9,216 nt of DNA from 66-474 sp051962095 (GCA_051962095.1 JBQCCP010000115.1:1-9216); one strand, 5' to 3'; shown: positions 1 to 6,705, counted from the stretch's first letter. Program-made: numbers and translations. Notes: generated from the sequence alone by a model not told the origin.

Positions 1-2
1 TG

Positions 3-1010
3 ACGCCGCGCGATCTGCGCGAAGTGGGCGCGCAAATCATTTTGGGCAACACGTTCCATCTGTGGCTGCGGCCCGGACTCGACGTGATCGGCGAATTCGG
101 CGGACTGCATCGCTTCATCGGCTGGAGCGGTCCGATCCTCACCGATTCCGGCGGCTTCCAGGTGTTCTCGCTGGCCGAGCGCCGCAAGCTCACCGAGGAA
201 GGCGTGACGTTTGCGTCGCCAGTGGATGGTTCACGGGTATTCCTGTCGCCCGAGGAATCCATGCGCATCCAGATGGTGCTCGATTCCGACATCGTGATGG
301 CGTTCGACGAATGCACGCCGTACACGGTGGACGGCAAGCCGGTGGATGCAGGCGTCGTGCGCGAATCCATGGAACTCAGCTTGCGCTGGGCCGACAGGTC
401 GCGGCACGCGTTCGATGCGCTCGGCAATCGCAACGCGCTGTTCGGGATCGTGCAGGGCGGCGTGCACGACGAGTTGCGCGCGCGCTCGGCGAAAGGCCTG
501 TTGGAAATCGGTTTCGATGGTTATGCACTTGGCGGATTGGCCGTGGGCGAGCCGGAACGCGAACGCAACGCGACGCTGGAGTCCACGGTGCCGTGCCTGC
601 CCGCGGACAAACCGCGCTACCTGATGGGCGTCGGCCGGCCCGAAGACATCGTCGAAGCGGTGCGTCGCGGCATCGACATGTTCGACTGCGTGATGCCGAC
701 CCGGCATGCGCGCAACGGGTTCCTGTTTATCCGCGAAGGCACGCTGCGCATCCGCAACGCGAAGTACGCGAACGATACGCGCCCGATCGAGGAAGACTGT
801 GCCTGCTACGCATGCGCGAACGGCTTCTCGCGCGCCTACCTGCGCCACCTCGATCGTTGCGGCGAAATGCTGGGTTCACAACTCGCGACGATCCACAACC
901 TGCACCATTACCTGACGCTGATGCGCGAACTGCGAGAAGCGATCGCATCACACTCGTTCGATAGTTACGTGGCGGCGTTCTACGCGCGGCGCCGCACCCA
1001 GGTTTCGTAG
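3..1010 (+). CDS. tgt: Queuine tRNA-ribosyltransferase (tRNA-guanine transglycosylase), 5'-truncated by window edge
   Basis: Tgt swaps guanine-34 of GUN-anticodon tRNAs for the queuosine precursor preQ1 in the cytoplasm. The reading frame is open from base 3 and starts in a TPRDLREVGAQIILGNTFHL segment, an internal part of the family. About 335 residues are visible, so I estimate some 40-45 N-terminal residues are missing against the usual ~375; the GTG at 24 is not the true start. Visible signatures are DSGGFQVFS (141-167), with the first active-site aspartate; GIVQGG (444-461); and FDCVMPTRHARNG (681-719), with the nucleophilic aspartate. The zinc ligands are CxCxxC (cysteine codons at 798, 804, 813) and the histidine of IHNL (894). 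No lesion is seen. The usual partner queA would lie upstream, outside the window. The yajC-secD-secF genes that often follow tgt are absent here. The TAG stop runs straight into a REP-like repeat. Confidence 0.97.
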   Translation, partial: TPRDLREVGAQIILGNTFHLWLRPGLDVIGEFGGLHRFIGWSGPILTDSGGFQVFSLAERRKLTEEGVTFASPVDGSRVFLSPEESMRIQMVLDSDIVMAFDECTPYTVDGKPVDAGVVRESMELSLRWADRSRHAFDALGNRNALFGIVQGGVHDELRARSAKGLLEIGFDGYALGGLAVGEPERERNATLESTVPCLPADKPRYLMGVGRPEDIVEAVRRGIDMFDCVMPTRHARNGFLFIREGTLRIRNAKYANDTRPIEEDCACYACANGFSRAYLRHLDRCGEMLGSQLATIHNLHHYLTLMRELREAIASHSFDSYVAAFYARRRTQVS

Positions 1011-1070
1011 CCCGGATGCAGGCGCGCAGCGCCGCAATCCGGGTTCGTCGTCCGCGCGATCCCGGATGCC
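1011..1070. repeat. REP-like intergenic repeat between convergent genes
   Basis: Directly after the tgt stop, CCCGGAT (1011-1017) pairs with ATCCGGG (1037-1043) around a GC-rich centre. The CCCGGATGC core recurs at 1061-1069. The motif 'TAGCCCGGATGC...ATCCGGG' is a familiar dispersed intergenic element in high-GC gammaproteobacteria. It sits between two convergent genes and could fold in either transcript, acting as a bidirectional terminator or 3'-end stabiliser. No T-tract follows, so a classical intrinsic terminator is not supported. Dispersal elsewhere in the genome is inferred, not seen here. Confidence 0.6.
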
Positions 1071-1113
1071 CGATGGACGATGTTGTCTTGCCTGGCGAGG
1101 TGGGAACGCGGGA

Positions 1114-2745
1114 TCAGGACACTTCGATAATGCGGTCCAGCCCGTGCGCGCAGAACCGCTGCAACGAAACGGCGGGTGCGGATTCGCCTTGTTCGCGACG
1201 TGCCCAGGCTGCGTGCCGCGCCAGCAGTGCGGCGGCCACGCTGCGTGCGCAGGTGGTTCCGAGGCGCAGCGCGCCGGCCTGCAGCGCGTCGGCCTCGCGC
1301 GCATGGTCGCGCAACCAGGTGTCGGCATGGCGAATGGCGGCATGGATGGCTTCGGCGTCGCGATCGGAAACGATGCCGTCGGCGGCTTCGGTCCATGCAT
1401 CGACCGCGTCGACGATCGCATCGATGCCGAGCTTGCCCAGCGCGCGCAGGAAATCCAGCGCCTGCACGTTGCTCGCGCCTTCCCATATCGGAAACACCTG
1501 CGCGTCGCGCAGCAGCAGCGGAATGCCGCTGTCTTCGAGATAACCGATGCCGCCGAACGCTTCGACCGTTTCCGAGGCGATGTGCACGCCGAGCTTGCAG
1601 ATCCACAGTTTCGCCAGCGGCGTCAGCAGGCGCTGCAGCGCGGCGTCGCGTTCGTCGCCCGCGCCTGATTCGACGCGCCCCAGCAGCAGCGCGACTTCCA
1701 TCGCCAAGTGGAAAGCCGCTTCGAACGCGGCTTCCCAGCCGGCCAGCGCGTCGGCGAACAGCGGCTGGTCGATCAGCGGTTTGCCGAAAACAACGCGGCG
1801 CCGCGCGTAGTCGCGCGTCAACGCAAGACAGCGCACCATCGTCGAGAGCGAGCCGAAAGCATTCCACAACCGCGTGACCTGCAGCACCGGCGTGATCGCA
1901 CGCACGCCATGCGCGGGTTCGCCCACCAGTTCGGCGCGCGTGTCGCGGAGGTGGATTTCCGCGGTGGGCAACTCGCGGGTGCCGAACTTGTCCTTGAGGC
2001 GATCGAGGGTGAGGCCGTTCCAGGAACCGTCCGCGTTGCGCGATTCGACGCCGAACAGCGCGAGGCCGTCCGCGCCGGCGGGGTTGCCTTCCGGGCGCGC
2101 CAGCGCCAGCGCGAACTCGGCGTTGATGGCCGAGGTGAACCACTTGCGGCCGTTCAATCGCCAAGCGCCGTCGGCATCGCGGTGCGCGGCGGTTTCGCTC
2201 GACGCAACGTCGGAACCGCCGGCGTTTTCGGTCATCCACTGGCCGCTGATCCAGAACGTCGCGGGATCGCGGCTGAGGAGGTGCGGCAGCACACGGTCGC
2301 GCAAACCCGCATTGGCCGCGTCGCGCAGCGTGGTCGCGACGCCGTCGGTCATCGCCAGCGGGCAGGAATAGAACGCGCTGGCGGCGTGATAAAGATAGAC
2401 CTTGGCGAACTGCTGCACGCGCGCGAACTCGCCCAGCGCGCGATCGTGACCATCGGCGACGAGGCCATGTTTCGCCGCGATCGCCGGGCCTTCGCGCCAG
2501 GTTTCGGTGAGTTCGAGCCGGTCGATCCGATGGCCCCAGACGTCCCATTGCGTGAGCACGGGTTCGCTGGGCGTGGTCGATATTTGCCGCGCGTATGTCT
2601 TCTGCGCGTACGCCGCGAGCGCGACGAAATCGGGTTCCGCTGCGCGCCGCTGAGGTTCGGGCAGCACGCGCGCCAGCCATGACTGCAGCACGCGGTCGCT
2701 GCGATACGGGGCGGGAAGCTTCGGCGCGGGCTGGACGAAGCTCAT
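1114..2745 (-). CDS. AidB-like acyl-CoA dehydrogenase family flavoprotein
   Basis: This is a 543-residue FAD-dependent acyl-CoA dehydrogenase of the AidB-like branch, larger than the ~380-residue beta-oxidation enzymes and equal to E. coli AidB (about 541). Family motifs in order: an N-terminal helical region; SGQWMTENAGGSDV (167-180), the flavin/substrate loop with the AidB-type TExxGGSD; LNGRKWFTSA (197-206); LDRLKDKFGTRELPT (247-261); RRRVVFGKPLIDQPL (315-329); EAFGGIGYLEDSGIP (395-409); and PIWEGASNVQALD (419-431). E422 of WEG fits the catalytic base of this branch. The C-terminal ~110 residues match the AidB extra helical domain in length but are not strikingly Arg-rich, so I infer acyl-CoA oxidation rather than a DNA-repair role; the substrate is unknown. 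Upstream of the ATG the frame stays open only through repeat sequence, and the protein starts naturally at MSFVQP. No good Shine-Dalgarno is visible. The gene is convergent with tgt. Confidence 0.9.
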   Translation of the reverse strand: MSFVQPAPKLPAPYRSDRVLQSWLARVLPEPQRRAAEPDFVALAAYAQKTYARQISTTPSEPVLTQWDVWGHRIDRLELTETWREGPAIAAKHGLVADGHDRALGEFARVQQFAKVYLYHAASAFYSCPLAMTDGVATTLRDAANAGLRDRVLPHLLSRDPATFWISGQWMTENAGGSDVASSETAAHRDADGAWRLNGRKWFTSAINAEFALALARPEGNPAGADGLALFGVESRNADGSWNGLTLDRLKDKFGTRELPTAEIHLRDTRAELVGEPAHGVRAITPVLQVTRLWNAFGSLSTMVRCLALTRDYARRRVVFGKPLIDQPLFADALAGWEAAFEAAFHLAMEVALLLGRVESGAGDERDAALQRLLTPLAKLWICKLGVHIASETVEAFGGIGYLEDSGIPLLLRDAQVFPIWEGASNVQALDFLRALGKLGIDAIVDAVDAWTEAADGIVSDRDAEAIHAAIRHADTWLRDHAREADALQAGALRLGTTCARSVAAALLARHAAWARREQGESAPAVSLQRFCAHGLDRIIEVS

Positions 2746-2760
2746 GATGAGAGCAAGCTC

Positions 2761-2801
2761 GAGCCCCTCTCCCCCCGGGAGAGGGGCTGGGGTGAGGGCT
2801 C
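2761..2801. repeat. Hairpin intergenic repeat, copy 1 (5' of acyl-CoA dehydrogenase gene)
   Basis: A perfect 10-bp stem, CCCCTCTCCC (2764-2773) with GGGAGAGGGG (2777-2786), closes on a three-base loop. The GGGGTGAGGG tail that typically accompanies this element in xanthomonad and pseudomonad genomes follows. GAGCCC (2761-2766) and GGGCTC (2796-2801) form outer inverted ends. The hairpin begins about 20 bases upstream of the dehydrogenase ATG on the minus-strand transcript and may influence its translation or mRNA stability. No T-run follows on either strand. Confidence 0.65.
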
Positions 2802-2850
2802 GGAGTCGGAGCAGGGCATCATTTGAATTATCCGCAGAGCTTTGCGAAAC
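2802..2850 (-). promoter_or_regulatory. AT-richer spacer between the two repeats, possible promoter region
   Basis: Between the two hairpin repeats lies a short stretch richer in A/T than its surroundings, with GATAAT on the minus strand (complement of 2827-2832), a near match to the -10 consensus. It lies about 80 bases upstream of the acyl-CoA dehydrogenase start, so it is the most plausible place for that gene's own promoter. No convincing -35 hexamer is found at 16-18 bases, so this is a weak, positional inference. Confidence 0.2.
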
Positions 2851-2854
2851 CATA

Positions 2855-2925
2855 CCCTCACCCGGCGCTACGCGCTCGCGCTGCGCGCGCGTTCGCTTCG
2901 CTCCGCCTCTCCCGGAGGGAGAGGG
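2855..2925. repeat. Hairpin intergenic repeat, copy 2 (inverted, overlaps DUF2069 3' end)
   Basis: This is the same element as 2761-2801 in opposite orientation: CCCTCACCC (2855-2863), then an extra GC-rich insert of about 40 bases, then the stem CCTCTCCC (2906-2913) with GGGAGAGG (2917-2924) around a three-base loop. The insert, rich in CGCG and CGCTCGCGC patterns, distinguishes it from copy 1. The whole element lies inside or abuts the end of the DUF2069 reading frame, so the last residues and the stop of that gene are repeat-derived. Confidence 0.6.
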
Positions 2926-3275
2926 TTTGCAGCAGGACCACCAAGGCGCCGCTTCGGCTTGCGCGCGCAGGCGAGGATCACGGCCACGGCCAGCACGATT
3001 TCGATGATCGCGAAAACGCGCTCGGCCGGTGCCGCATAGGCCTCGGCCACGCCGTGGCAGAAATAGAAGAGACAGATCATGCCGGCCAGCAGCAACGCGC
3101 GCGACGGCGTGCGCCAATAGAGCAGCGGAAGCGCCAGCGGCAGCAGTGCGATCGGGAGCGCGACCGCAATGGGCATCCGCGCGGGCGGCAGCAGCCATGC
3201 GTGCCAGACGACCTGCAGCAGCGCCAACGCCGCCCAGGCCGCGAAGCCGATTCGCTGTTGCACGGTGACGTTCAC
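2868..3275 (-). CDS. DUF2069-type small inner-membrane protein
   Basis: A 135-residue hydrophobic protein with four predicted membrane segments (about residues 8-28, 34-53, 59-80 and 86-104), a conserved-looking CHGVAEAY at 73-80, and a basic stretch (RKPKRR, 105-110) after the last helix. Size, topology and position directly after wrbA fit the DUF2069 family; its function is unknown. The start is a GTG at 3275-3273 that overlaps the wrbA TGA by four bases (GTGA), implying translational coupling to wrbA. Residues from about 117 to the end (starting NPLPPGEAE) are encoded by the hairpin repeat at 2855-2925, and the TAG stop also lies within it. The native protein therefore probably ended near residue 110-116, and the tail is probably not functional. 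Family call is by recognition, without a search. Confidence 0.78.
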   Translation of the reverse strand: MNVTVQQRIGFAAWAALALLQVVWHAWLLPPARMPIAVALPIALLPLALPLLYWRTPSRALLLAGMICLFYFCHGVAEAYAAPAERVFAIIEIVLAVAVILACARKPKRRLGGPAANPLPPGEAERSERARSASA

Positions 3276-3868
3276 GGCTTCGCCGCCAGCTTTTTCGCGA
3301 TCACGGCGACGCGCCGCCCCAGCACCCGCGCGAGCGCGCGCTCGTCCTCGCTGATCGGTCGATCATGGTTGACGCCGGAAACGTGGCTGGCGCCGTACGG
3401 CGTGCCGCCGGTCGTGGTGGTGTTCAGCGCGGGTTCGGTGAACGGAATGCCGACCATCAACATGCCGTGGTGGATCAGCGGGATCATCATCGACAGCAGC
3501 GTCGATTCCTGGCCGCCGTGCATCGTGGACGTGCAGGTGAACACCGCGGCGGGTTTGCCGACCAGCGCACCGGATGCCCATTCGGCGGGCGTGGAGTCCA
3601 GGAAATGCTTCAATGGCGCCGCCATGTTGCCGAAGCGGGTGGGGCTGCCGACGATCATTCCGGCGCATTCGTGCAGGTCGCGCAATGTCACGTAGGGCGC
3701 GCCTTCCTCGGGCACCGGCGGTTGCGCCGACTGGGTGACCGGCGCGACCGGCGGTACCTGCCGCAGCCGCGCGCGCACGCCATTGACCTCCTCTACGCCT
3801 CGCGCGATCAGGCGCGCCAACTGCGCGACGCTGCCATTGCGGCTGTAATAGACGATCAGGATTTCCAT
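3272..3868 (-). CDS. wrbA: NAD(P)H:quinone oxidoreductase, WrbA family flavodoxin-like protein
   Basis: A 198-residue cytoplasmic FMN protein of the WrbA type, which carries out two-electron quinone reduction with NAD(P)H and protects against semiquinone and oxidative stress. Visible features are the beta-1 strand and phosphate loop ILIVYYSRNGSVAQLA (3-18), SPTRFGNMAAPLKHFLD (75-91), STMHGGQEST (114-123) and TTTGGTPYGASHVSG (151-165), in the order expected for FMN and ring-contact loops. Length matches the family (about 198). The start at MEILIVYY places the phosphate loop correctly. AGGAA (complement of 3881-3885) lies 12 bases upstream, a slightly long spacing. It is the first gene of a two-gene unit with the DUF2069 gene (four-base overlap) and is divergent from the yihY operon across 99 bases. 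The longer upstream open frame is a shadow inside yihY. Confidence 0.94.
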   Translation of the reverse strand: MEILIVYYSRNGSVAQLARLIARGVEEVNGVRARLRQVPPVAPVTQSAQPPVPEEGAPYVTLRDLHECAGMIVGSPTRFGNMAAPLKHFLDSTPAEWASGALVGKPAAVFTCTSTMHGGQESTLLSMMIPLIHHGMLMVGIPFTEPALNTTTTGGTPYGASHVSGVNHDRPISEDERALARVLGRRVAVIAKKLAAKP

Positions 3869-3967
3869 TTTCGGCGATTGTTCCTGGCGTTCGGGCCCGG
3901 ATTTACGGGCGCCAACGGGGCATTCCGTGGCGTTTCCTTTGACCCGCGGTTGCACTAGCCTTTTTGC

Positions 3968-5260
3968 ATGAGATGGGTTTCGCGCTACCGCCAGGTGCTG
4001 CGCCGCGACCGGCTGAAGGCGTTCGCGAAATTCCTGTGGTACCGCTTCCGTGACGACAAGTGTTTCGAAACCGCGGGCGCGCTGTCGTACACCACCTTGT
4101 TCGCCGTGGTGCCGTTGCTGACAGCGATAGTGGCGATTCTCGCCGTATTCCCGGTGTTTGCCGGCCTGCGCGAACACGTCTCCGATTTCATCTTCCGCAA
4201 CTTCGTCCCGGCGTCCGGGGAAACGGTGCAAGGATACCTGCTCCAGTTCGCGGACAACGCCAGCAAGTTGACCATCGTCGGCATCCTGTTCCTGCTGGCG
4301 AGCGCGCTGATGATGCTGGCCAGCATCGAGGACCGTTTCAATCGGATCTGGCGCGTGCCGTCGCCGCGCAAGGGCAGCGCGCGTTTCCTGTTGTACTGGG
4401 CGGCCTTGACGCTGGGTCCGCTGGCGCTGGTGGCGGCGGTGGCGGCGAGTTCGTGGGTGTTCGCCCAGCCCGTGCTGCGCGGCGCCGGCGATGCGGGCGT
4501 GCTGGGCTTGCGCTTGGTCGCGTTGCTGCCGTTCGCGGTGACGTGGGTGGCCCTGAGCGTGCTGTATCAACTGGTGCCGAACTGCCGCGTGCGCTGGCGC
4601 GACGCGATTGCCGGCGCGCTGGTCGGTGCCTTGCTGTTCGAGGCGGCCCGCAACGGCTTCGCGTGGTACGTACAGGACCTCGCGAACTACCAGGCGGTGT
4701 ACGGCGCGCTGGCGGCGATTCCAATCCTGCTGATCTGGATCTATCTTTCATGGGTGATTGTGCTGCTGGGCGCGACGCTGACCGCCGCGCTGGACGCGTT
4801 CGAATACCACGACCCGGGCGAGATGCTGCCACCGGGCTGCGAGTTCGTGGGGCTGATGCGGGTGCTGCAGCATTTCGTGGTCGCGCAGCGCGCCGGCGAA
4901 GGCTTGCATGAATCACACCTCTCGCAGCGCGAACAATTCCTCACGGCCGATTTGCTGCAACGCTACCTGGACGACCTGCGCCGTGCGCGCATGATCCGCT
5001 GCACCAGCGGTGGCGAATGGGTGCTGGCGCGCGACCTTGACAACGCTTCGCTGGACGACCTGTTCCGGGCGGGCGATTACCGGCTGCCGGATGACGCGCT
5101 GTCATTGCAGCGCGCCAGCGTCGGTCTCCTTCCCGAAGTCCGGGTGGCGCTGCAGCGCGCGGAATCGGCGCTGCGCGGCAACCTCGCCGTGCCGCTGCGG
5201 AGCGTGTTCTCCTCGGCGTTGCGCGAGCCCCCGGCGAAATCCGAGGACAAACCATCATGA
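3968..5260 (+). CDS. YihY/BrkB-family inner-membrane protein with C-terminal cytoplasmic domain
   Basis: A 430-residue member of the YihY/virulence factor BrkB family (COG1295), once misannotated as ribonuclease BN. The biochemical role is not established. About six membrane segments are visible (near residues 42-66, 101-121, 141-168, 181-204, 211-232 and 246-275). Typical signatures are ETAGALSYTTLFAVVPLL (34-51), the IEDRFNRIWRV segment (120-130) and AIPILLIWIYLSWVIVLLGA (250-269). E. coli YihY has only about 290 residues; here an extra ~150-residue soluble C-terminus includes SHLSQREQFLTADLL...YLDDLRRARMI...GEWVLARDL (316-357). That pattern looks like a winged-helix, as in longer xanthomonad and pseudomonad homologues. 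ATG at 3968 is chosen because the protein then begins with a short basic cytoplasmic segment. Its TGA overlaps the next gene's ATG (ATGA), so it heads a three-gene operon. Confidence 0.92.
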   Translation: MRWVSRYRQVLRRDRLKAFAKFLWYRFRDDKCFETAGALSYTTLFAVVPLLTAIVAILAVFPVFAGLREHVSDFIFRNFVPASGETVQGYLLQFADNASKLTIVGILFLLASALMMLASIEDRFNRIWRVPSPRKGSARFLLYWAALTLGPLALVAAVAASSWVFAQPVLRGAGDAGVLGLRLVALLPFAVTWVALSVLYQLVPNCRVRWRDAIAGALVGALLFEAARNGFAWYVQDLANYQAVYGALAAIPILLIWIYLSWVIVLLGATLTAALDAFEYHDPGEMLPPGCEFVGLMRVLQHFVVAQRAGEGLHESHLSQREQFLTADLLQRYLDDLRRARMIRCTSGGEWVLARDLDNASLDDLFRAGDYRLPDDALSLQRASVGLLPEVRVALQRAESALRGNLAVPLRSVFSSALREPPAKSEDKPS

Positions 5261-5781
5261 GTGCAGGCCTGTTCCGTCGCGGCGCGTGGATCCTGTTGCT
5301 GGCTTTCGCATGCGTCTCCGCGATCGGTCACGCGCAACCGCCGCCCAAGATTCCCACACTCAACATCCAGACGCTCGATGGCAAGCCCTTCGATCTCGCG
5401 GCGATGCGCGGCAGGTGGGTGATCGTGAATTTCTGGGCGACGTGGTGTTCGCCCTGCATCGCCGAGATGCCCGCGATTTCGAAATACGTCAGGACGCACC
5501 GGAACGTGACGGCGATCGGCCTCGCCTACGATCGCTCGCCGCGTGCGGACGTGCTGGCCTTCGCGAAGAAACATCCCGTCGCCTATCCGCTGGCGCAGCT
5601 CGACATGGACGACCTGCCGCGCGGCATCGAGATGCCGGCCAGCCTGCCGACGACCTACCTCGTCGCGCCGGATGGACACGTAGCCAAGCGCTTCATCGGA
5701 CCGATCGATGCGAAGTTGCTGGATGCGGCGATCGCGGCGGCGCGTCGGGCACCGACAGCCGGGAAGGGGCGCGAGCCATGA
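5257..5781 (+). CDS. TlpA-like periplasmic thioredoxin-fold disulfide reductase
   Basis: A 174-residue thioredoxin-fold protein, TlpA/ResA-like. A Sec signal peptide is clear: RR at 7-8, hydrophobic core WILLLAFACVSAI, cleavage likely after GHA (26). The redox site is WCSPC with cysteines 64 and 67, preceded by VNFWAT (57-62), and the cis-proline loop is SLPTTYLV (129-136). These features indicate a periplasmic thiol-disulfide reductant; its partner cannot be read from the sequence. No cytochrome c maturation genes are nearby, so CcmG/DsbE is less likely. The start ATG overlaps the yihY stop (ATGA), with GAGG at 5243-5246 as ribosome site. Its own stop overlaps the acylphosphatase start, again ATGA. 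The Pseudomonas aeruginosa neighbourhood I recall has a comparable thioredoxin between rbn/yihY and acylphosphatase. Confidence 0.92.
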   Translation: MSAGLFRRGAWILLLAFACVSAIGHAQPPPKIPTLNIQTLDGKPFDLAAMRGRWVIVNFWATWCSPCIAEMPAISKYVRTHRNVTAIGLAYDRSPRADVLAFAKKHPVAYPLAQLDMDDLPRGIEMPASLPTTYLVAPDGHVAKRFIGPIDAKLLDAAIAAARRAPTAGKGREP

Positions 5782-6044
5782 CCTGTGCGCGCTTCATTGT
5801 CACGGGCCGGGTGCAGGGCGTGTTTTTCCGCGCCTCCACGCGCGAATGCGCGCTGCGCCTGGGCCTCACGGGACACGCGAAAAACCTTGCCGACGGCAGC
5901 GTGGAAGTGGTGGCGTCGGGCGCCCGCAAGGCCGTTGATGAACTCGATGCCTGGCTGCATCATGGTCCGCCGTCCGCGCAGGTCGAGCGGGTCCGGCGCG
6001 AGGCGCTGCCGGAGCAGTCCTGGCGGGGCTTCAACACTGGCTGA
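5778..6044 (+). CDS. acyP: Acylphosphatase
   Basis: An 88-residue acylphosphatase, which hydrolyses carboxyl-phosphate bonds such as acetyl- or carbamoyl-phosphate; it is a small cytoplasmic enzyme. The signature GRVQGVFFRASTRECALRLG runs from residue 10 to 29 and contains the phosphate-binding loop and catalytic arginine R18. The second signature, GHAKNLADGSVEVVASG, starts at 32 and provides catalytic asparagine N36. Length matches the family (about 90). The ATG at 5778 overlaps the preceding TGA by four bases, and AAGGGG (5764-5769) is a well-placed ribosome site; a much longer open frame upstream in this phase is only a shadow of tlpA and yihY. It is the last gene of the operon, converging on moaB with 32 bases between stops. 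Confidence 0.95.
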   Translation: MTCARFIVTGRVQGVFFRASTRECALRLGLTGHAKNLADGSVEVVASGARKAVDELDAWLHHGPPSAQVERVRREALPEQSWRGFNTG

Positions 6045-6076
6045 GGCTGGCTTCCGGCATGCGGGCGAGCGGCCGA

Positions 6077-6598
6077 TCAGCGTTCGGCCAATCGCGGAAT
6101 CAATCCGGCCAGGTTGCACGGCCGCGTGCGCGCGTCGAGTTGCGCGCGCAGGATCTTTTCCCACGCGGTGCGGCAGGCCGAGGTCGAGCCCGGCAACGCG
6201 AACACGAACGTCTGGTTGGACAGTCCCGCGAATGCGCGCGATTGCAGCGACGACGTGCCGATTTCCTCGAAGCTGATCGCGCGGAACAGCTCGCCGAAAC
6301 CGGGCATCTCCTTGTCCAGCAGCGGCAGCACCGCTTCGGGCGTGGAATCGCGGCCGGTGAAACCGGTGCCGCCGGTGATCAGCACGCCGTGCACGTCCGC
6401 ATCGGCGATCCATGCCGCGACCTGGGCGCGGATGGCGTAACGCTCGTCGCGCAGCAGCTTGCGTTCGTGCAGACGGTGCCCCGCTTCCGCCAGCGCATCG
6501 ACGAGGAATTGCCCGGAACTGTCGTTCTCCAGCGTGCGCGAATCCGAAACCGTCAAGACGCACAACGTCAGCGGCACGAATTGAACCTTGGTACTCAT
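6077..6598 (-). CDS. moaB: Molybdenum cofactor biosynthesis protein B
   Basis: A 173-residue protein of the MoaB/MogA family, which binds molybdopterin and in many bacteria adenylylates it before metal insertion. Close matches to E. coli MoaB are evident: LTVSDSRTLENDSSG (15-29), ERYAIRAQVAAWI (52-64), the molybdopterin loop LITGGTGFTGRDSTPEA (73-89), FEEIGTSSLQSRAFAG (110-125), FALPGSTSACRTAWE (133-147) and LDARTRPCN (154-162). No other cofactor genes are in the window, so it appears to be a stand-alone locus. The ATG at 6598 lacks a recognisable Shine-Dalgarno. A TAGAAT hexamer on the same strand ends six bases before it, raising the possibility of a leaderless transcript. Downstream it converges on acylphosphatase. 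Confidence 0.96.
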   Translation of the reverse strand: MSTKVQFVPLTLCVLTVSDSRTLENDSSGQFLVDALAEAGHRLHERKLLRDERYAIRAQVAAWIADADVHGVLITGGTGFTGRDSTPEAVLPLLDKEMPGFGELFRAISFEEIGTSSLQSRAFAGLSNQTFVFALPGSTSACRTAWEKILRAQLDARTRPCNLAGLIPRLAER

Positions 6599-6617
6599 TC
6601 GAAAATTCTAGTTCGAA
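6598..6617. promoter_or_regulatory. Paired TTCGAA sites with -10-like hexamer at moaB start
   Basis: Two TTCGAA palindromes (6598-6603 and 6612-6617) stand with centres 14 bases apart in the otherwise GC-rich moaB/RHS divergent region. Between them, on the minus strand, is TAGAAT (complement of 6605-6610), a good -10-like hexamer whose predicted start would fall on or next to the moaB ATG. No convincing -35 is present. The pair could be an operator or merely the AT-rich promoter context. The rest of 6599-6705 shows nothing else that I can name. Confidence 0.25.
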
Positions 6618-6691
6618 AGGTAAATGAAAGCTTGGGGGCGCAGAGTGTCGAACGCTGTGCTGGGCATCCGCGGGCTTGGGCGGGCATCGGC

Positions 6692-6698
6692 AGGGGGA
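6692..6698 (+). promoter_or_regulatory. Ribosome binding site fixing the RHS gene start
   Basis: AGGGGGA lies seven bases before the ATG at 6706 and is the reason for choosing that start over the in-frame TTG at 6676 or later GTG codons (6745, 6811), none of which has a comparable site. Confidence 0.55.
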
Positions 6699-6705
6699 AC
6701 GTCGC

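Noticed and set aside
980..2680. Long minus-strand open frame (566 codons) overlapping the acyl-CoA dehydrogenase gene
   Set aside because: Its translation is arginine-rich and featureless, typical of an alternative phase in high-GC DNA; the dehydrogenase frame carries all family motifs.
2746..3198. Upstream extension of the acyl-CoA dehydrogenase frame
   Set aside because: It runs through the hairpin repeats and the DUF2069 gene in another phase; the family-like protein begins at MSFVQP (2745).
3869..4570. Upstream extension of the wrbA frame
   Set aside because: It is antisense to yihY and low-complexity; flavodoxin homology begins at MEILIVYY (3868).
5010..5777. Upstream extension of the acylphosphatase frame
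   Set aside because: It overlaps yihY and tlpA in another phase; the ATG at 5778 has a ribosome site and matches the family length.
6071..6089. Stem-loop GGCCGA/TCGGCC at the moaB 3' end as a terminator
   Set aside because: The stem has only six base pairs, overlaps the moaB stop and has no T-run on either strand.
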